From positions 1 through 61,680 of the forward strand of contig JAFTNZ010000027.1 in the NCBI GenBank assembly GCA_017451645.1: a DNA stretch of 61,680 nt. The letters run 5' to 3'. Of this stretch, positions 16,837-25,444 are shown in pieces. The notes beneath the pieces are model-generated. The model was not told the DNA's origin. It did no database searches and was given only the letters and a program-made list of their open reading frames with translations. Positions within the stretch are counted from its first letter, which is position 1. Each line of letters begins with the position of its first letter. A program made the position numbers and the translations under genes. The stretch is from Bacteroidaceae bacterium. GTDB taxonomy: Bacteria; Bacteroidota; Bacteroidia; Bacteroidales; Bacteroidaceae.

Positions 16837-18597
16837 ATGAAAGCTATGTTTGATTGTGAAGCAGAATACACTCGGGTGCATAATTATTTCCCTGCTTGTG
16901 CTTCCCGTCCTGTGATAGGTATCACCGGCAACTTCAGTGAAGGTAATTGCACTGTGGCCGATGGATATGTCCGTTCGGTGTTGGCTGCCGGAGGGGTGCC
17001 TTTGATAATTCCCCCTTACGACAATGAGGAAATGTTGCTTAATACGCTTCATCGTATTGACGGGCTTCTGCTTACCGGTGGTGGAGATATCAATCCATTG
17101 TTCTGGGGTGAAGAACCGGTAAGGGAGTTGGGAGGCATTAATTTCCGGCGCGACCGTCAGGAATTGCTGATGGTCCGTTTGGCTGCCAATCGTCAGATTC
17201 CGGTACTTGGAATCTGTCGGGGGATACAAGTGATGATGGCAGCTTTGGGAGGTGTACTCTATCAGGACATTTATTCGCAATCCCCTGGATGTTGTATAAA
17301 ACATAGCCAGGAGTTGGAGCGCAGTTGTCCGTCGCATACGGTGTCGGTGGAAGAGGGAACTCTGTTGAATCAGATTTTTAGTGGCGAGAAAAAATTGTTT
17401 GTCAATTCTTTCCATCATCAGGCCGTTAAAGAGCCTGCTCCAGGTTTCCGTGTTTCTGCCAGTGCGGTTGATGGCATCATTGAAGCAGTGGAATCAACCG
17501 AATACAAACAGATGATAGGGGTGCAGTGGCATCCCGAGTGTATGATTCTGTCCGGTGATGAATCTATGCTTCCTCTTTTTGAATGGCTTGTGGACGAAGC
17601 TGCGCTGTATCGCAAAGCACGTGAAATTCATGATTGTACACTGACGATTGATTCGCATTGCGACACACCGATGTTTTTTGACCAAGGAGTAAATTTCCAT
17701 ACGCGAGACCCCAAAGTGTTGGTCGATTTGCACAAGATGACCGAAGGTGGACTGGATGCCACGGTAATGGTGGCTTATCTCAAGCAATTGGAGCGGGATG
17801 AGGCTTCACTGAAGGCGGCTACAGCAAAGGCTGACCGCATTCTGGACGAGATTGAGGCTTTGGTCGAGAAGAATGCTGCTGCGGTGAAGATAGCCTATAC
17901 GCCAAAAGACCTTTATCAGAACAAGCGGGTAGGGAAAAAATCTATCCTGCTGGGGATAGAGAACGGCTATGCAGTGGGGAAGGAACTTTCGCTTGTGAAA
18001 CATTTTGCCTGTAGAGGGGTGACCTATATGACTCTTTGCCACAATGGGGACAACGACATTTGCGATTCTGCCCGCGGACACAATGAACATGGGGGGGTGA
18101 GTCCTTTTGGTGAACAGGTAATCCGCGAAATGAATCGTTTGGGAATGATGGTGGATCTTTCCCATGCTTCCGAAAAGAGTTTTTATGATGCATTGGAAAT
18201 AAGCAGCGAGCCTGTCATCTGCTCGCACTCTTCGGTACGTGCACTTTGCGACCATCCGCGTAACTTGACTGATGACCAATTGCGTGCTTTGGCTGCTCAG
18301 GGAGGTGTGGCTCAAGTGTGCTTGTATAGCGGATTTCTCCGTCAGGATGCTCCTGCAACCATTGCAGATGCCATGCAGCATTTGCAGCACATGATTGATG
18401 TGATGGGTATAGAACATGTGGGCATCGGAACGGATTTCGATGGTGATGGAGGAATCATCGGTTGTGCATCGGCTTCAGAATTAATCAATCTCACCCGCCA
18501 GTTATTGCGTAAGCGTTATTCTGAGGAGGATATTGCACGTATTTGGGGAGGAAATTTTCTTCGTGTCATGCGGAAGGTACAAACCGGGCGTTATTGA
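16837..18597 (+). CDS. Class I amidotransferase (C26) fused to membrane dipeptidase (M19)
   Basis: A 586-residue two-enzyme fusion. Residues about 22-255 are a PuuD-like peptidase C26 / gamma-glutamyl hydrolase domain with the nucleophile C127 (I-P-V-L-G-I-C-R-G-I-Q) and H232 plus E234 (V-Q-W-H-P-E). Residues about 265-585 are a renal-dipeptidase-type M19 domain with zinc ligands in D-S-H-C-D-T (from residue 272), then S-H-A-S-E-K, C-S-H-S-S and G-I-G-T-D-F-D-G. The two activities could act in sequence, removing a gamma-glutamyl group and then cutting the remaining dipeptide; this is inference. No signal peptide is visible. The TatD gene begins three bases after the stop. Confidence 0.92.
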   Translation: MKAMFDCEAEYTRVHNYFPACASRPVIGITGNFSEGNCTVADGYVRSVLAAGGVPLIIPPYDNEEMLLNTLHRIDGLLLTGGGDINPLFWGEEPVRELGGINFRRDRQELLMVRLAANRQIPVLGICRGIQVMMAALGGVLYQDIYSQSPGCCIKHSQELERSCPSHTVSVEEGTLLNQIFSGEKKLFVNSFHHQAVKEPAPGFRVSASAVDGIIEAVESTEYKQMIGVQWHPECMILSGDESMLPLFEWLVDEAALYRKAREIHDCTLTIDSHCDTPMFFDQGVNFHTRDPKVLVDLHKMTEGGLDATVMVAYLKQLERDEASLKAATAKADRILDEIEALVEKNAAAVKIAYTPKDLYQNKRVGKKSILLGIENGYAVGKELSLVKHFACRGVTYMTLCHNGDNDICDSARGHNEHGGVSPFGEQVIREMNRLGMMVDLSHASEKSFYDALEISSEPVICSHSSVRALCDHPRNLTDDQLRALAAQGGVAQVCLYSGFLRQDAPATIADAMQHLQHMIDVMGIEHVGIGTDFDGDGGIIGCASASELINLTRQLLRKRYSEEDIARIWGGNFLRVMRKVQTGRY

Positions 18598-18600
18598 TAG

Positions 18601-19272
18601 ATGCTTGATATACATTCTCATAGGAATTATCCTTCATCCAATGCGGAAGAAGAGAGTGGCTGTGTGGTCGTCAGTCTTTCAGTGGGTGACGACACGGATG
18701 TGTTCTCTTATGTGAGCAAGGAGAAGGAGGGCCTCTTCAGTGTGGGGTTGCATCCATGGCAAGTGGATGCCCATTGGCGGGAGAAGGTGGAGCGTATTCT
18801 TCGTCCGGCACTTGCCTTGTCTCAGGTGGTGGCCGTAGGCGAGGTAGGGCTCGACCGCTTGAGTGGTGGAGATATGCAACATCAGCAGGAGGCTTTTGAA
18901 GCACAAGTCCTTTTGGCGGAAGAGTGTGGCAAACCGCTTATTGTCCATTGTGTGAGGTCGTATGATTTGCTTCTTGGGTTGCATCGTCGTCTGCATCCGG
19001 AGGTTCCTTGGATTGTACATGGATTTCGTGGAAAGCCCGAATTGGCATCCCAACTTCTGCATAGAGGAATTTACCTCTCCTTTGGTGAGCATTATCATGA
19101 GGAGGCATTGCGCATTTGCCCTTCCGACAGTTTTTTTATAGAGACAGACGATTCCGGTGTTGATGTCGGAGACTTGTACTTTCGTGCTGCTTCCCTTCGT
19201 GGTGTACCGGTAGAGGCACTGGTGCAACAGGTGGAGAGAAATTTCAGTCGTCTCTTTTCACCTGTCATTTGA
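18601..19272 (+). CDS. TatD family metal-dependent hydrolase
   Basis: A 223-residue TIM-barrel hydrolase of the TatD group. Metal ligands are visible in L-D-I-H-S-H-R at the N-terminus, G-E-V-G-L-D near residue 80, L-I-V-H-C near 117, W-I-V-H-G-F near 139 and E-T-D-D-S near 182. It is shorter than typical TatD DNases (about 260), as is common for the Bacteroidetes version. Related proteins have 3'-5' exonuclease or deoxyribonuclease activity. It is translationally close to the upstream fusion gene. Confidence 0.85.
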   Translation: MLDIHSHRNYPSSNAEEESGCVVVSLSVGDDTDVFSYVSKEKEGLFSVGLHPWQVDAHWREKVERILRPALALSQVVAVGEVGLDRLSGGDMQHQQEAFEAQVLLAEECGKPLIVHCVRSYDLLLGLHRRLHPEVPWIVHGFRGKPELASQLLHRGIYLSFGEHYHEEALRICPSDSFFIETDDSGVDVGDLYFRAASLRGVPVEALVQQVERNFSRLFSPVI

Positions 19273-19352
19273 CTGATGCTTTCTCTCTAATATTATGTAT
19301 TATGGCAAATTTATCCGGATTGGACTTGGAGCTTTGAAAGGGGATTGGTGGC

Positions 19353-20294
19353 TTATTCCCTGTTGTCTGACGGGATACCGTGTTCGTGCCGGTATTTGAT
19401 GTTGCGTGGATGATGCCCGATGATTTCCTGTCTCATTCGGGTAGTGTCGATGTGCATATAGATTTCCGTGGCAGCAATGCTTTCATGCCCCAGCATGGCC
19501 TGTATGGCACGCAAGTTGGCTCCTCCCTCTAGCAGGTGGGTGGCAAATGAGTGGCGGAAGGTATGCGGGCTCACCGTTTTCCGTATGCCTGCCATCTCCG
19601 TCTGTACCTTCACGATGTGGAATACCATGATGCGGGAAAGTCCCGTCCCCCGTCGGAAGCTTAAGAATACGTAGTCCTCATGACCCCGTTTGGGGGTGAT
19701 ATCTGCCCGTTGTTGGAAATAAGCCTGCAATTCATCCACTGCCCGTGGCGAGATGGGTACAAGGCGCTGTTTCTTACCTTTTCCTTTTACGCGGATGAAT
19801 CCCTCTTCCAGATAGAGGTCTTGCATACATAAGTGGCACAATTCAGAAACCCGCAAACCACAACTGTAGAGCATTTCCAGGATAGCCCTGTCCCGTTGTC
19901 CCTCTGTGCGGCTCAAGTCGATGGTAGAGATAATGTCATCAATTTCCTCCACAGAGAGCACATCCGGCAGGTGCTGTCCCAGTTTGGGTGATTCTAACAG
20001 CTCCGTAGGGTCGGTCTGCAGATAGTCTTCCAATACCAGAAAACGGTAAAATGCCCTCACTCCCGAGAGAATGCGTGCTTGCGAGCGTGGGTGAATACCT
20101 ATGTCGTAGAGTCCGGCGGCGAAGTGGTGGAGGTCTTCCAGTTTCACATCCAATATGTCGATTCCCTCCACTGCCAAGTAGTCCGTCAGCTTCTTGAGGT
20201 CTTTCATGTAGGCATCCTGTGTGTTGGCGGAAAAAGCCTTCTCTAATTTCAGGTATTGCAGGTAGCGTTCAAAGATGTTTGTTGCTCTTTCCAT
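19353..20294 (-). CDS. xerD: Site-specific tyrosine recombinase XerD
   Basis: A 313-residue recombinase that with XerC resolves chromosome dimers at dif. Residues about 5-90 are the SAM-like core-binding domain; residues about 108-300 are the catalytic domain with the full set: R148 (C-G-L-R-V-S-E-L), K172 (K-G-K-G-K-K), H244 and R247 (P-H-T-F-R-H-S-F), H270 (L-G-H-E) and Y279 (E-I-Y-M-H). The length is typical and nothing nearby suggests a mobile element, so this is the housekeeping recombinase rather than an integrase. It stands downstream of the PspC gene, beyond a terminator hairpin. Confidence 0.93.
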   Translation of the reverse strand: MERATNIFERYLQYLKLEKAFSANTQDAYMKDLKKLTDYLAVEGIDILDVKLEDLHHFAAGLYDIGIHPRSQARILSGVRAFYRFLVLEDYLQTDPTELLESPKLGQHLPDVLSVEEIDDIISTIDLSRTEGQRDRAILEMLYSCGLRVSELCHLCMQDLYLEEGFIRVKGKGKKQRLVPISPRAVDELQAYFQQRADITPKRGHEDYVFLSFRRGTGLSRIMVFHIVKVQTEMAGIRKTVSPHTFRHSFATHLLEGGANLRAIQAMLGHESIAATEIYMHIDTTRMRQEIIGHHPRNIKYRHEHGIPSDNRE

Positions 20295-20406
20295 TTTTTA
20301 TGTTATTTCTGAGGTTTTCTGTTTAATGCATCATGAATCGGTTCGAAACGCAGGAATATTTTCTTTTTTTGCTCCGGGAACTGTAATTTGTTGTAGAAAA
20401 AGGTTC

Positions 20407-20445
20407 AAGCCAAGGGCGTTTTCCCAACGGCCTTGGCTTTTTTGC
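20407..20445. terminator. Bidirectional intrinsic terminator
   Basis: AAGCCAAGG at 20407-20415 pairs with CCTTGGCTT at 20431-20439, followed by six T on the + strand; on the - strand the hairpin is followed by a T-containing tract (GAACCTTTTTC). It lies after the PspC gene stop (- strand) and before xerD, so it probably ends the PadR-PspC transcript. Confidence 0.7.
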
Positions 20446-20467
20446 GCGCATCATGTATCATTAAACT

Positions 20468-22108
20468 TTACTTGATTTTTTCCAATTTGAAGTCGGTGGC
20501 GGAGAACCATGTGCCGTTCCAACATCCGGAGGTAGAGCGGTTGGTGACACCGTATCGGATGATGCTGTCGGTGATATGTATGTTCTCTATCCGTATGCGG
20601 CTCCATCCATGACCTCGGCCTTCGTTGGCTCCGGCAATGTGTGCCATTGTCCCCGTCAGTGTGCTGTCTGCTTTCAGGAGGGTGGTGGCTTCTTCCCAAA
20701 TGCCGCCTCCATAGTTGTGGCAGACGGGGAAGGGGCTGGTGTGACGTGTTCCTTGGCTGTCGAAAGCATAGATTTCGGGTCCTTCACCGTTGGTGCGTAC
20801 GGCTGCTTCAAGAGAATAGATGCCGGGAGCGATGTGGATGGTACGTTCCACTGTGTAGAGCATATTGGGGTGTTCCGAATGCGTGTCGATGTACTCTCTA
20901 CGATGGTCGCCGCTGTAGTGTTCGCCCCTCTTCATGTAGCCGTTGACGTGGTCGTTGGCAACGAGGTCCCATCCTCGGGCGGTGAGCCAGTCAATCTCCT
21001 CTTGGTTGCGACGCTGTTCGCGCTGTTCGCGGTATTCTTGATCTATCTGGTCTGACTTATACTCCATCTCCATGCCAAATCCGACTAACGACGAAATGCC
21101 CACAATCAACGACACGAAGAAGATGGCCAGATAAATCCACAACATACGGCCAAGAGACTTGCCTTTGCCCAATATACGCATGATGACATGGACAATCAGA
21201 ATCACAATCACCAATGCGGCCACAAAGAGGGCAATGCCGGAAACCCATGTGAATCCGTTGTTTGCAATGGCGTCAAACATCATCAGCTCATCGCTGTCCA
21301 TGGCATGTTGTAAAACGGGATTATGAACATTGAAAATCATTCCAAAGAAACTTGCGCCAAACAAGATAACTGCCAAGAAAGCAAAGAATCCGAAAGCCAT
21401 TGAAGCCAACACAAAGATAAGGATGGCCTTGATAAGCACTATCAGCACCTGCACAAAACCGCTATGCTTGACAACCGGACGCTCAGTCCCATCGGCACCG
21501 TTGACAATCTCCTCGTTCAGATTCTCTATCGTCACGGGTTTGCCGTGCATGCGCAGGCGCTCTTCGGGAGTCTTGGCTTCGGGGATAATAAGGGCAAGGA
21601 CAATATAGACAATCAATACAGTCCAAAAGGATATGGATATGAAAGGTATGGGAAGTACGGCCAGTGCCACCACGGCGAGACGTATCCACACGGGGTCGAT
21701 GCCCAGATAGCAGCTGATACCGGAGAGCACACCGCATAGCAATTTGTCGTTGGGGTTGCAATAGAGTCGCTTCTTCGATACCTGCTCGTTGAACCATTCG
21801 CGTCCGCGATGGCCGGCGGTAGAGCCGTCTTCCCCCTCGCCGGAGGCTTCGTCCAGCTCTTCAGGATTGCCTATGCGGCCTATGATTTCCTTTACCAGTT
21901 CGATGTCTATCGGCTCACGACCGTCGTTCTTCAACTCCAACATCAGTTCGGCTACGCGGTGTTCGATGTCGTCGGCAATCTCTTCGCCTCCATCCTTATG
22001 GGAGAAGTATCTCTTCATGTCGCCCAAATATCGGTTGAGCAATTCGTATGCGTCTTCATCAATGGCATACAGGGTGCCAAAGAAGTTGATGGTGATATTC
22101 TTTTTCAT
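20468..22108 (-). CDS. PspC-domain membrane protein
   Basis: A 546-residue membrane protein. Residues 1-90 are a charged helical region (M-K-K-N-I-T-I-N-F-F-G-T-L-Y-A-I-D) of the kind that precedes PspC in Bacteroidetes. Residues about 108-175 are the PspC domain (K-R-L-Y-C-N-P-N-D-K-L-L-C-G-V-L-S-G-I). Several membrane segments follow between about 145 and 365, and the C-terminal 180 residues look extracytoplasmic and beta-rich. It lies 19 bases after the PadR stop; PadR/PspC pairs of this kind are common and suggest an envelope-stress response controlled by the regulator. Confidence 0.85.
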   Translation of the reverse strand: MKKNITINFFGTLYAIDEDAYELLNRYLGDMKRYFSHKDGGEEIADDIEHRVAELMLELKNDGREPIDIELVKEIIGRIGNPEELDEASGEGEDGSTAGHRGREWFNEQVSKKRLYCNPNDKLLCGVLSGISCYLGIDPVWIRLAVVALAVLPIPFISISFWTVLIVYIVLALIIPEAKTPEERLRMHGKPVTIENLNEEIVNGADGTERPVVKHSGFVQVLIVLIKAILIFVLASMAFGFFAFLAVILFGASFFGMIFNVHNPVLQHAMDSDELMMFDAIANNGFTWVSGIALFVAALVIVILIVHVIMRILGKGKSLGRMLWIYLAIFFVSLIVGISSLVGFGMEMEYKSDQIDQEYREQREQRRNQEEIDWLTARGWDLVANDHVNGYMKRGEHYSGDHRREYIDTHSEHPNMLYTVERTIHIAPGIYSLEAAVRTNGEGPEIYAFDSQGTRHTSPFPVCHNYGGGIWEEATTLLKADSTLTGTMAHIAGANEGRGHGWSRIRIENIHITDSIIRYGVTNRSTSGCWNGTWFSATDFKLEKIK

Positions 22109-22126
22109 TGTTTTTCTTTTAATTCT

Positions 22127-22480
22127 TTAATTTTTGACTTCCAATCGGATAGGGCTTTCCGCCTTGAGGTGTCCCACGGTGGTAGCCAACTCATTCCAGG
22201 CACAGTCGAGTCCGGCCAAGAAGAGTTCTCCCTCGGTGGTGAGGGCATAGTACTTGCGCGGCGGCCCTTGGGTCGATTCGCGCCATTCGTAGCTGAGCAG
22301 GCCGTCATTCTTCAGGCGGGTGAGTAGCGGATAGAGTGTACCCTCGACCACAATCAGTTCGGCTTCTTTCAGGCGGACGATAATGTCGGATGCATATGAA
22401 GGTTCCTTCCGAAGAAGAAGCATTACACAATACTCCAACATTCCTTTCCGCATCTGTGATTTGGCATTGTCAACATTCAT
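22127..22480 (-). CDS. PadR family transcriptional regulator
   Basis: A 117-residue winged-helix repressor. The segments M-L-E-Y-C-V-M-L-L-L, P-S-Y-A-S-D-I-I, V-V-E-G-T-L-Y-P-L-L-T-R-L and G-P-P-R-K-Y-Y-A-L-T are the PadR signature. I start at M-N-V-D-N at 22480 because family members usually begin there; the frame opens six residues earlier at 22498. The gene is the first of a two-gene unit with the PspC protein and may repress its own promoter. Confidence 0.88.
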   Translation of the reverse strand: MNVDNAKSQMRKGMLEYCVMLLLRKEPSYASDIIVRLKEAELIVVEGTLYPLLTRLKNDGLLSYEWRESTQGPPRKYYALTTEGELFLAGLDCAWNELATTVGHLKAESPIRLEVKN

Positions 22481-22594
22481 ACGTCTTTTCTTAAACATGA
22501 AACGTTTTCTTTTACTCTTGTTTTCAGGGACTTATGGCCATTGAAAGAGCCTTGCAAGTCGAACGGTTCACTCCTTCAAGTCCCATAGACGATG

Positions 22595-22602
22595 CAAATA
22601 TA
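22595..22602 (-). promoter_or_regulatory. -7 promoter element for padR-pspC
   Basis: On the - strand this reads TATATTTG (TAnnTTTG). Beside it, GGTAATGTATTGGTACTATGCA and the following TACAAAGTACT contain GTAC-centred dyads that could serve as the PadR operator; this is inference. Confidence 0.5.
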
Positions 22603-22664
22603 GGTAATGTATTGGTACTATGCAATACAAAGTACTAATGAATTATAGAATTTTAACCGTTCCC

Positions 22665-23675
22665 CTATCCGAAACAGACTCCCATATGGCGGCCTTGCAC
22701 TATCAACTCGTGCTCTTCCGGTACCAGACGGGTGACTCCGGCAACTTCAGACAAGGGGACAGACGTGATACAGTCACCTTTGACGGACACCATCCGACCG
22801 GACATACCTGTGGCTATCAGTTCAACGGCATGACTGCCCATGCGGGTAGAGAGAATGCGGTCGAATGGGCAGGGAGACCCTCCACGTTGGGTGTATCCGA
22901 GCACAGTTTCGCGTGTCTCGATGCCTGTTGTCCGCTCGATACACGAAGCGATATGTTCTCCGGCACGTCCCGGACAGTCGGTGTGCAGTCCCTCGGCCAC
23001 GACAACAATGGCATAGTTCTTTCCTCGGCGCATACGTGCCATGATTGCTTCGCAGACATTTTCCATGGAGTAAGGCATTTCCGGAATCAGGATGACATCT
23101 CCTCCACCGGCCATACCACTGTAGAGAGCTATCCATCCGGCCTTGTGCCCCATTACCTCAATCACCATTACCCGCTTATGGGCGCTGGCAGTGGAGTGCA
23201 GGCGATCGATGGCTTCGGTGGCGATGCTTACTGCCGTTTGGAAGCCGAAACAGATGTCTGTGCCAGCCACATCATTGTCGATGGTTTTTGGTATGCCGAT
23301 GACAGGAATGCCGGCTTTAGCTATATGGTTGGCAGTTTTTTGGGTGCCGTTGCCTCCGATACAGACCAGTGCATCCAGTCCTAACTTCGATACATTTGCC
23401 TTCAGCAATGCCGGCTTGTCAATAAGCGGGTCGGCATGTTTTTTACTGTAGGGCTTCTCTCGTGAAGTGCCCAAAATGGTACCTCCCATGGTGAGCAGAC
23501 CCGTGAGCGAGTGTTCCGTCAGTTCCTCAAAATCAAGTTCTAACAATCCCTTGAAGCCACTGTGTATGCCGATGACTTCCATACCATAATTGAATATGGC
23601 GGTTTTGCACACACCACGTATCGTAGCGTTAATGCCGGGGCAATCGCCACCCGATGTCAGGATTCCAATGCGCAT
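22665..23675 (-). CDS. pfkA: 6-phosphofructokinase
   Basis: A 336-residue cytosolic enzyme that phosphorylates fructose 6-phosphate. Motifs in order: G-I-L-T-S-G-G-D-C-P-G-I-N, G-G-N-G-T (residues 107-111), P-K-T-I-D-N-D (129-135) with the catalytic aspartate D133, and M-G-H-K-A-G-W-I-A. A glycine at the position equal to E. coli G104 points to ATP use, while a lysine (K130) sits where E. coli has G124, a position that is lysine in PPi enzymes. The mixed G/K pattern is known in several ATP-dependent lineages, so ATP is likely but unproven. It is divergent from the GH3-type gene. Confidence 0.92.
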   Translation of the reverse strand: MRIGILTSGGDCPGINATIRGVCKTAIFNYGMEVIGIHSGFKGLLELDFEELTEHSLTGLLTMGGTILGTSREKPYSKKHADPLIDKPALLKANVSKLGLDALVCIGGNGTQKTANHIAKAGIPVIGIPKTIDNDVAGTDICFGFQTAVSIATEAIDRLHSTASAHKRVMVIEVMGHKAGWIALYSGMAGGGDVILIPEMPYSMENVCEAIMARMRRGKNYAIVVVAEGLHTDCPGRAGEHIASCIERTTGIETRETVLGYTQRGGSPCPFDRILSTRMGSHAVELIATGMSGRMVSVKGDCITSVPLSEVAGVTRLVPEEHELIVQGRHMGVCFG

Positions 23676-23709
23676 AACAATAAGTCTAATGAATATTAAA
23701 TTCAGCGTG

Positions 23710-23717
23710 TAAAGATA
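23710..23717 (-). promoter_or_regulatory. -7 promoter element for pfkA
   Basis: On the - strand this reads TATCTTTA, one base from TAnnTTTG, 35 bases before the pfkA start. It faces the GH3-gene promoter at 23739-23746, so the two promoters share about 100 bases. Confidence 0.45.
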
Positions 23718-23738
23718 GGTATTTTCAGAAGTTTACAC

Positions 23739-23746
23739 TACTTTTG
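23739..23746 (+). promoter_or_regulatory. -7 promoter element for the GH3-type gene
   Basis: TACTTTTG matches TAnnTTTG, 39 bases before the ATG at 23786. Its last bases overlap the TTG at 23744, so that codon cannot be the translation start. Confidence 0.6.
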
Positions 23747-23785
23747 TACCAATTTTTTTTCGATTTGAAGATTATAACCGTAAAA

Positions 23786-25297
23786 ATGAATAAAACCAGA
23801 CTGATAAGCAAACTGTTCATCCCGCGATTGCGTGCACTTCAAAGGCATGAGACGGAAGCCGGACAGTTGCAGGTGGAACAACTGAGACGACTTATTAACG
23901 AAGCAAAAGATACGCTGTGGGGAGCTGAGCACAATTATAATAACATCCATACCTACGAAGACTTTGTATGCCAAGTGCCCATACAGACCTATGAGGACAT
24001 AAAGCCGTACGTGGAGCGTATGAGGCAGGGCGAACGGAGTATCCTTTGGCCGGGGCAGGTAAAATGGTATGCAAAGTCATCAGGTACGACGAATGATAAA
24101 AGCAAATTTATCCCCGTTACCAAAGAGGGGCTGCATGGGATGCACTATGCCGGACCTCGTGACTGTGTAGCCTGGTACTTGAGCACACGACCCGACAGCA
24201 GGTTTTTCGATGGCAAGGGTCTTATCCTCGGAGGCAGTCATGCCCCCAACTACAATCTCAAACACAGTTTGGTGGGCGATTTGTCGGCCATCCTGATAGA
24301 AAATATCGGCACGTTGGCCAATCTCATTCGGGTGCCCTCCAAGGAGATTGCCCTATTGGCGGATTTTGAGGAAAAGATGGAGCGCATCGCACGCAGCACT
24401 ATCCATACGGACATCTCCAATATTTCAGGAGTACCCTCGTGGATGATGGCTGTCATCAAGCGTGTGTTGGAGATTACTGGCAAAAAGTCACTCGATGAAG
24501 TGTGGCCCAACATTGAAGTGTTCTTCCATGGAGGGGTGAGTTTTGCACCCTATCGCGAAACTTATCACGAACTGATACGTGGCAGCAAGATGCAATACCG
24601 TGAGACCTATAATGCGAGCGAAGGATTTTTCGGCATACAGAACGACCCGGCAGATCCGGCCATGATGCTGATGCTCGATTATGGAACGCTCTATGAGTTC
24701 ATTCCATTGGAAGAGGTGGGCAAAGAACAACCGGTTGTTGTCCCCTTGACGGGTGTGGAGATTGGGCGCAATTATGCCATGGTCATCAGCAACCGGTGTG
24801 GATTGTGGCGCTACATGATAGGCGATACGGTACGGTTCGTGAGCAAAGACCCCTACAAGTTTGTTATCTCTGGGCGGACGAAGCACTTTATCAATGCGTT
24901 TGGCGAGGAATTGGTGGTTGAGAATGCTGAAAAAGGGCTTGATGCTGCTTGTCGTGCCACGGGAGCACAGGTGTGTGAATATACGGCTGCTCCTGTCTTT
25001 ATGGGTACTGATGCCAAGTGTCGTCACCAGTGGTTGGTGGAATTTACAGCGAAGCCCGATTCGATGGAACACTTTGCGCAAGTGCTTGATGATACTCTGC
25101 AGCAGGTGAATAGCGATTATGAGGCCAAGCGCTACAAGGATATCACCCTGCAGTGCCCTCAACTGGTGGAGGCACGGAGTGGACTTTTCCACCAATGGCT
25201 GAAGTCAAAAGGGAAACTGGGTGGACAACATAAAGTGCCGAGACTGAGCAACACTCGCGAGTATATCGATGAAATGTTGGTGATGAACGGAGAGTGA
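23786..25297 (+). CDS. GH3-family acyl-adenylating enzyme
   Basis: A 503-residue protein of the GH3 auxin-responsive family (ANL-like adenylate-forming fold). Visible signatures: W-Y-A-K-S-S-G-T-T-N-D-K-S-K near residue 95 (phosphate loop), Y-N-A-S-E-G-F-F-G-I in the middle (adenine/acyl site), and I-S-G-R-T-K-H-F-I-N-A-F-G-E-E-L, the hinge into the C-terminal part. Plant members join amino acids to jasmonate or auxin; the role in Bacteroidetes is unknown. Translation from M-N-K-T-R-L at 23786 is chosen because the longer frame overlaps the promoter. Confidence 0.88.
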   Translation: MNKTRLISKLFIPRLRALQRHETEAGQLQVEQLRRLINEAKDTLWGAEHNYNNIHTYEDFVCQVPIQTYEDIKPYVERMRQGERSILWPGQVKWYAKSSGTTNDKSKFIPVTKEGLHGMHYAGPRDCVAWYLSTRPDSRFFDGKGLILGGSHAPNYNLKHSLVGDLSAILIENIGTLANLIRVPSKEIALLADFEEKMERIARSTIHTDISNISGVPSWMMAVIKRVLEITGKKSLDEVWPNIEVFFHGGVSFAPYRETYHELIRGSKMQYRETYNASEGFFGIQNDPADPAMMLMLDYGTLYEFIPLEEVGKEQPVVVPLTGVEIGRNYAMVISNRCGLWRYMIGDTVRFVSKDPYKFVISGRTKHFINAFGEELVVENAEKGLDAACRATGAQVCEYTAAPVFMGTDAKCRHQWLVEFTAKPDSMEHFAQVLDDTLQQVNSDYEAKRYKDITLQCPQLVEARSGLFHQWLKSKGKLGGQHKVPRLSNTREYIDEMLVMNGE

Positions 25298-25444
25298 GTA
25301 GGCCATCTGGCCGGATTCCCTTCAGAGGAAGGACGCTGAAGAGCGTGGCATCAGGTCATACCTTAATGAAACAATCATAAGAGGTTTTCGATGAGTTTCT
25401 GCGAACAATTTAATATATGTAATAATGTATAAGGACCGTGGACA

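Noticed and set aside
19353-20294. XerD as the integrase of a mobile element
   Set aside because: Its length and catalytic residues fit the housekeeping recombinase. No attachment-site repeats or mobile-element genes lie next to it.
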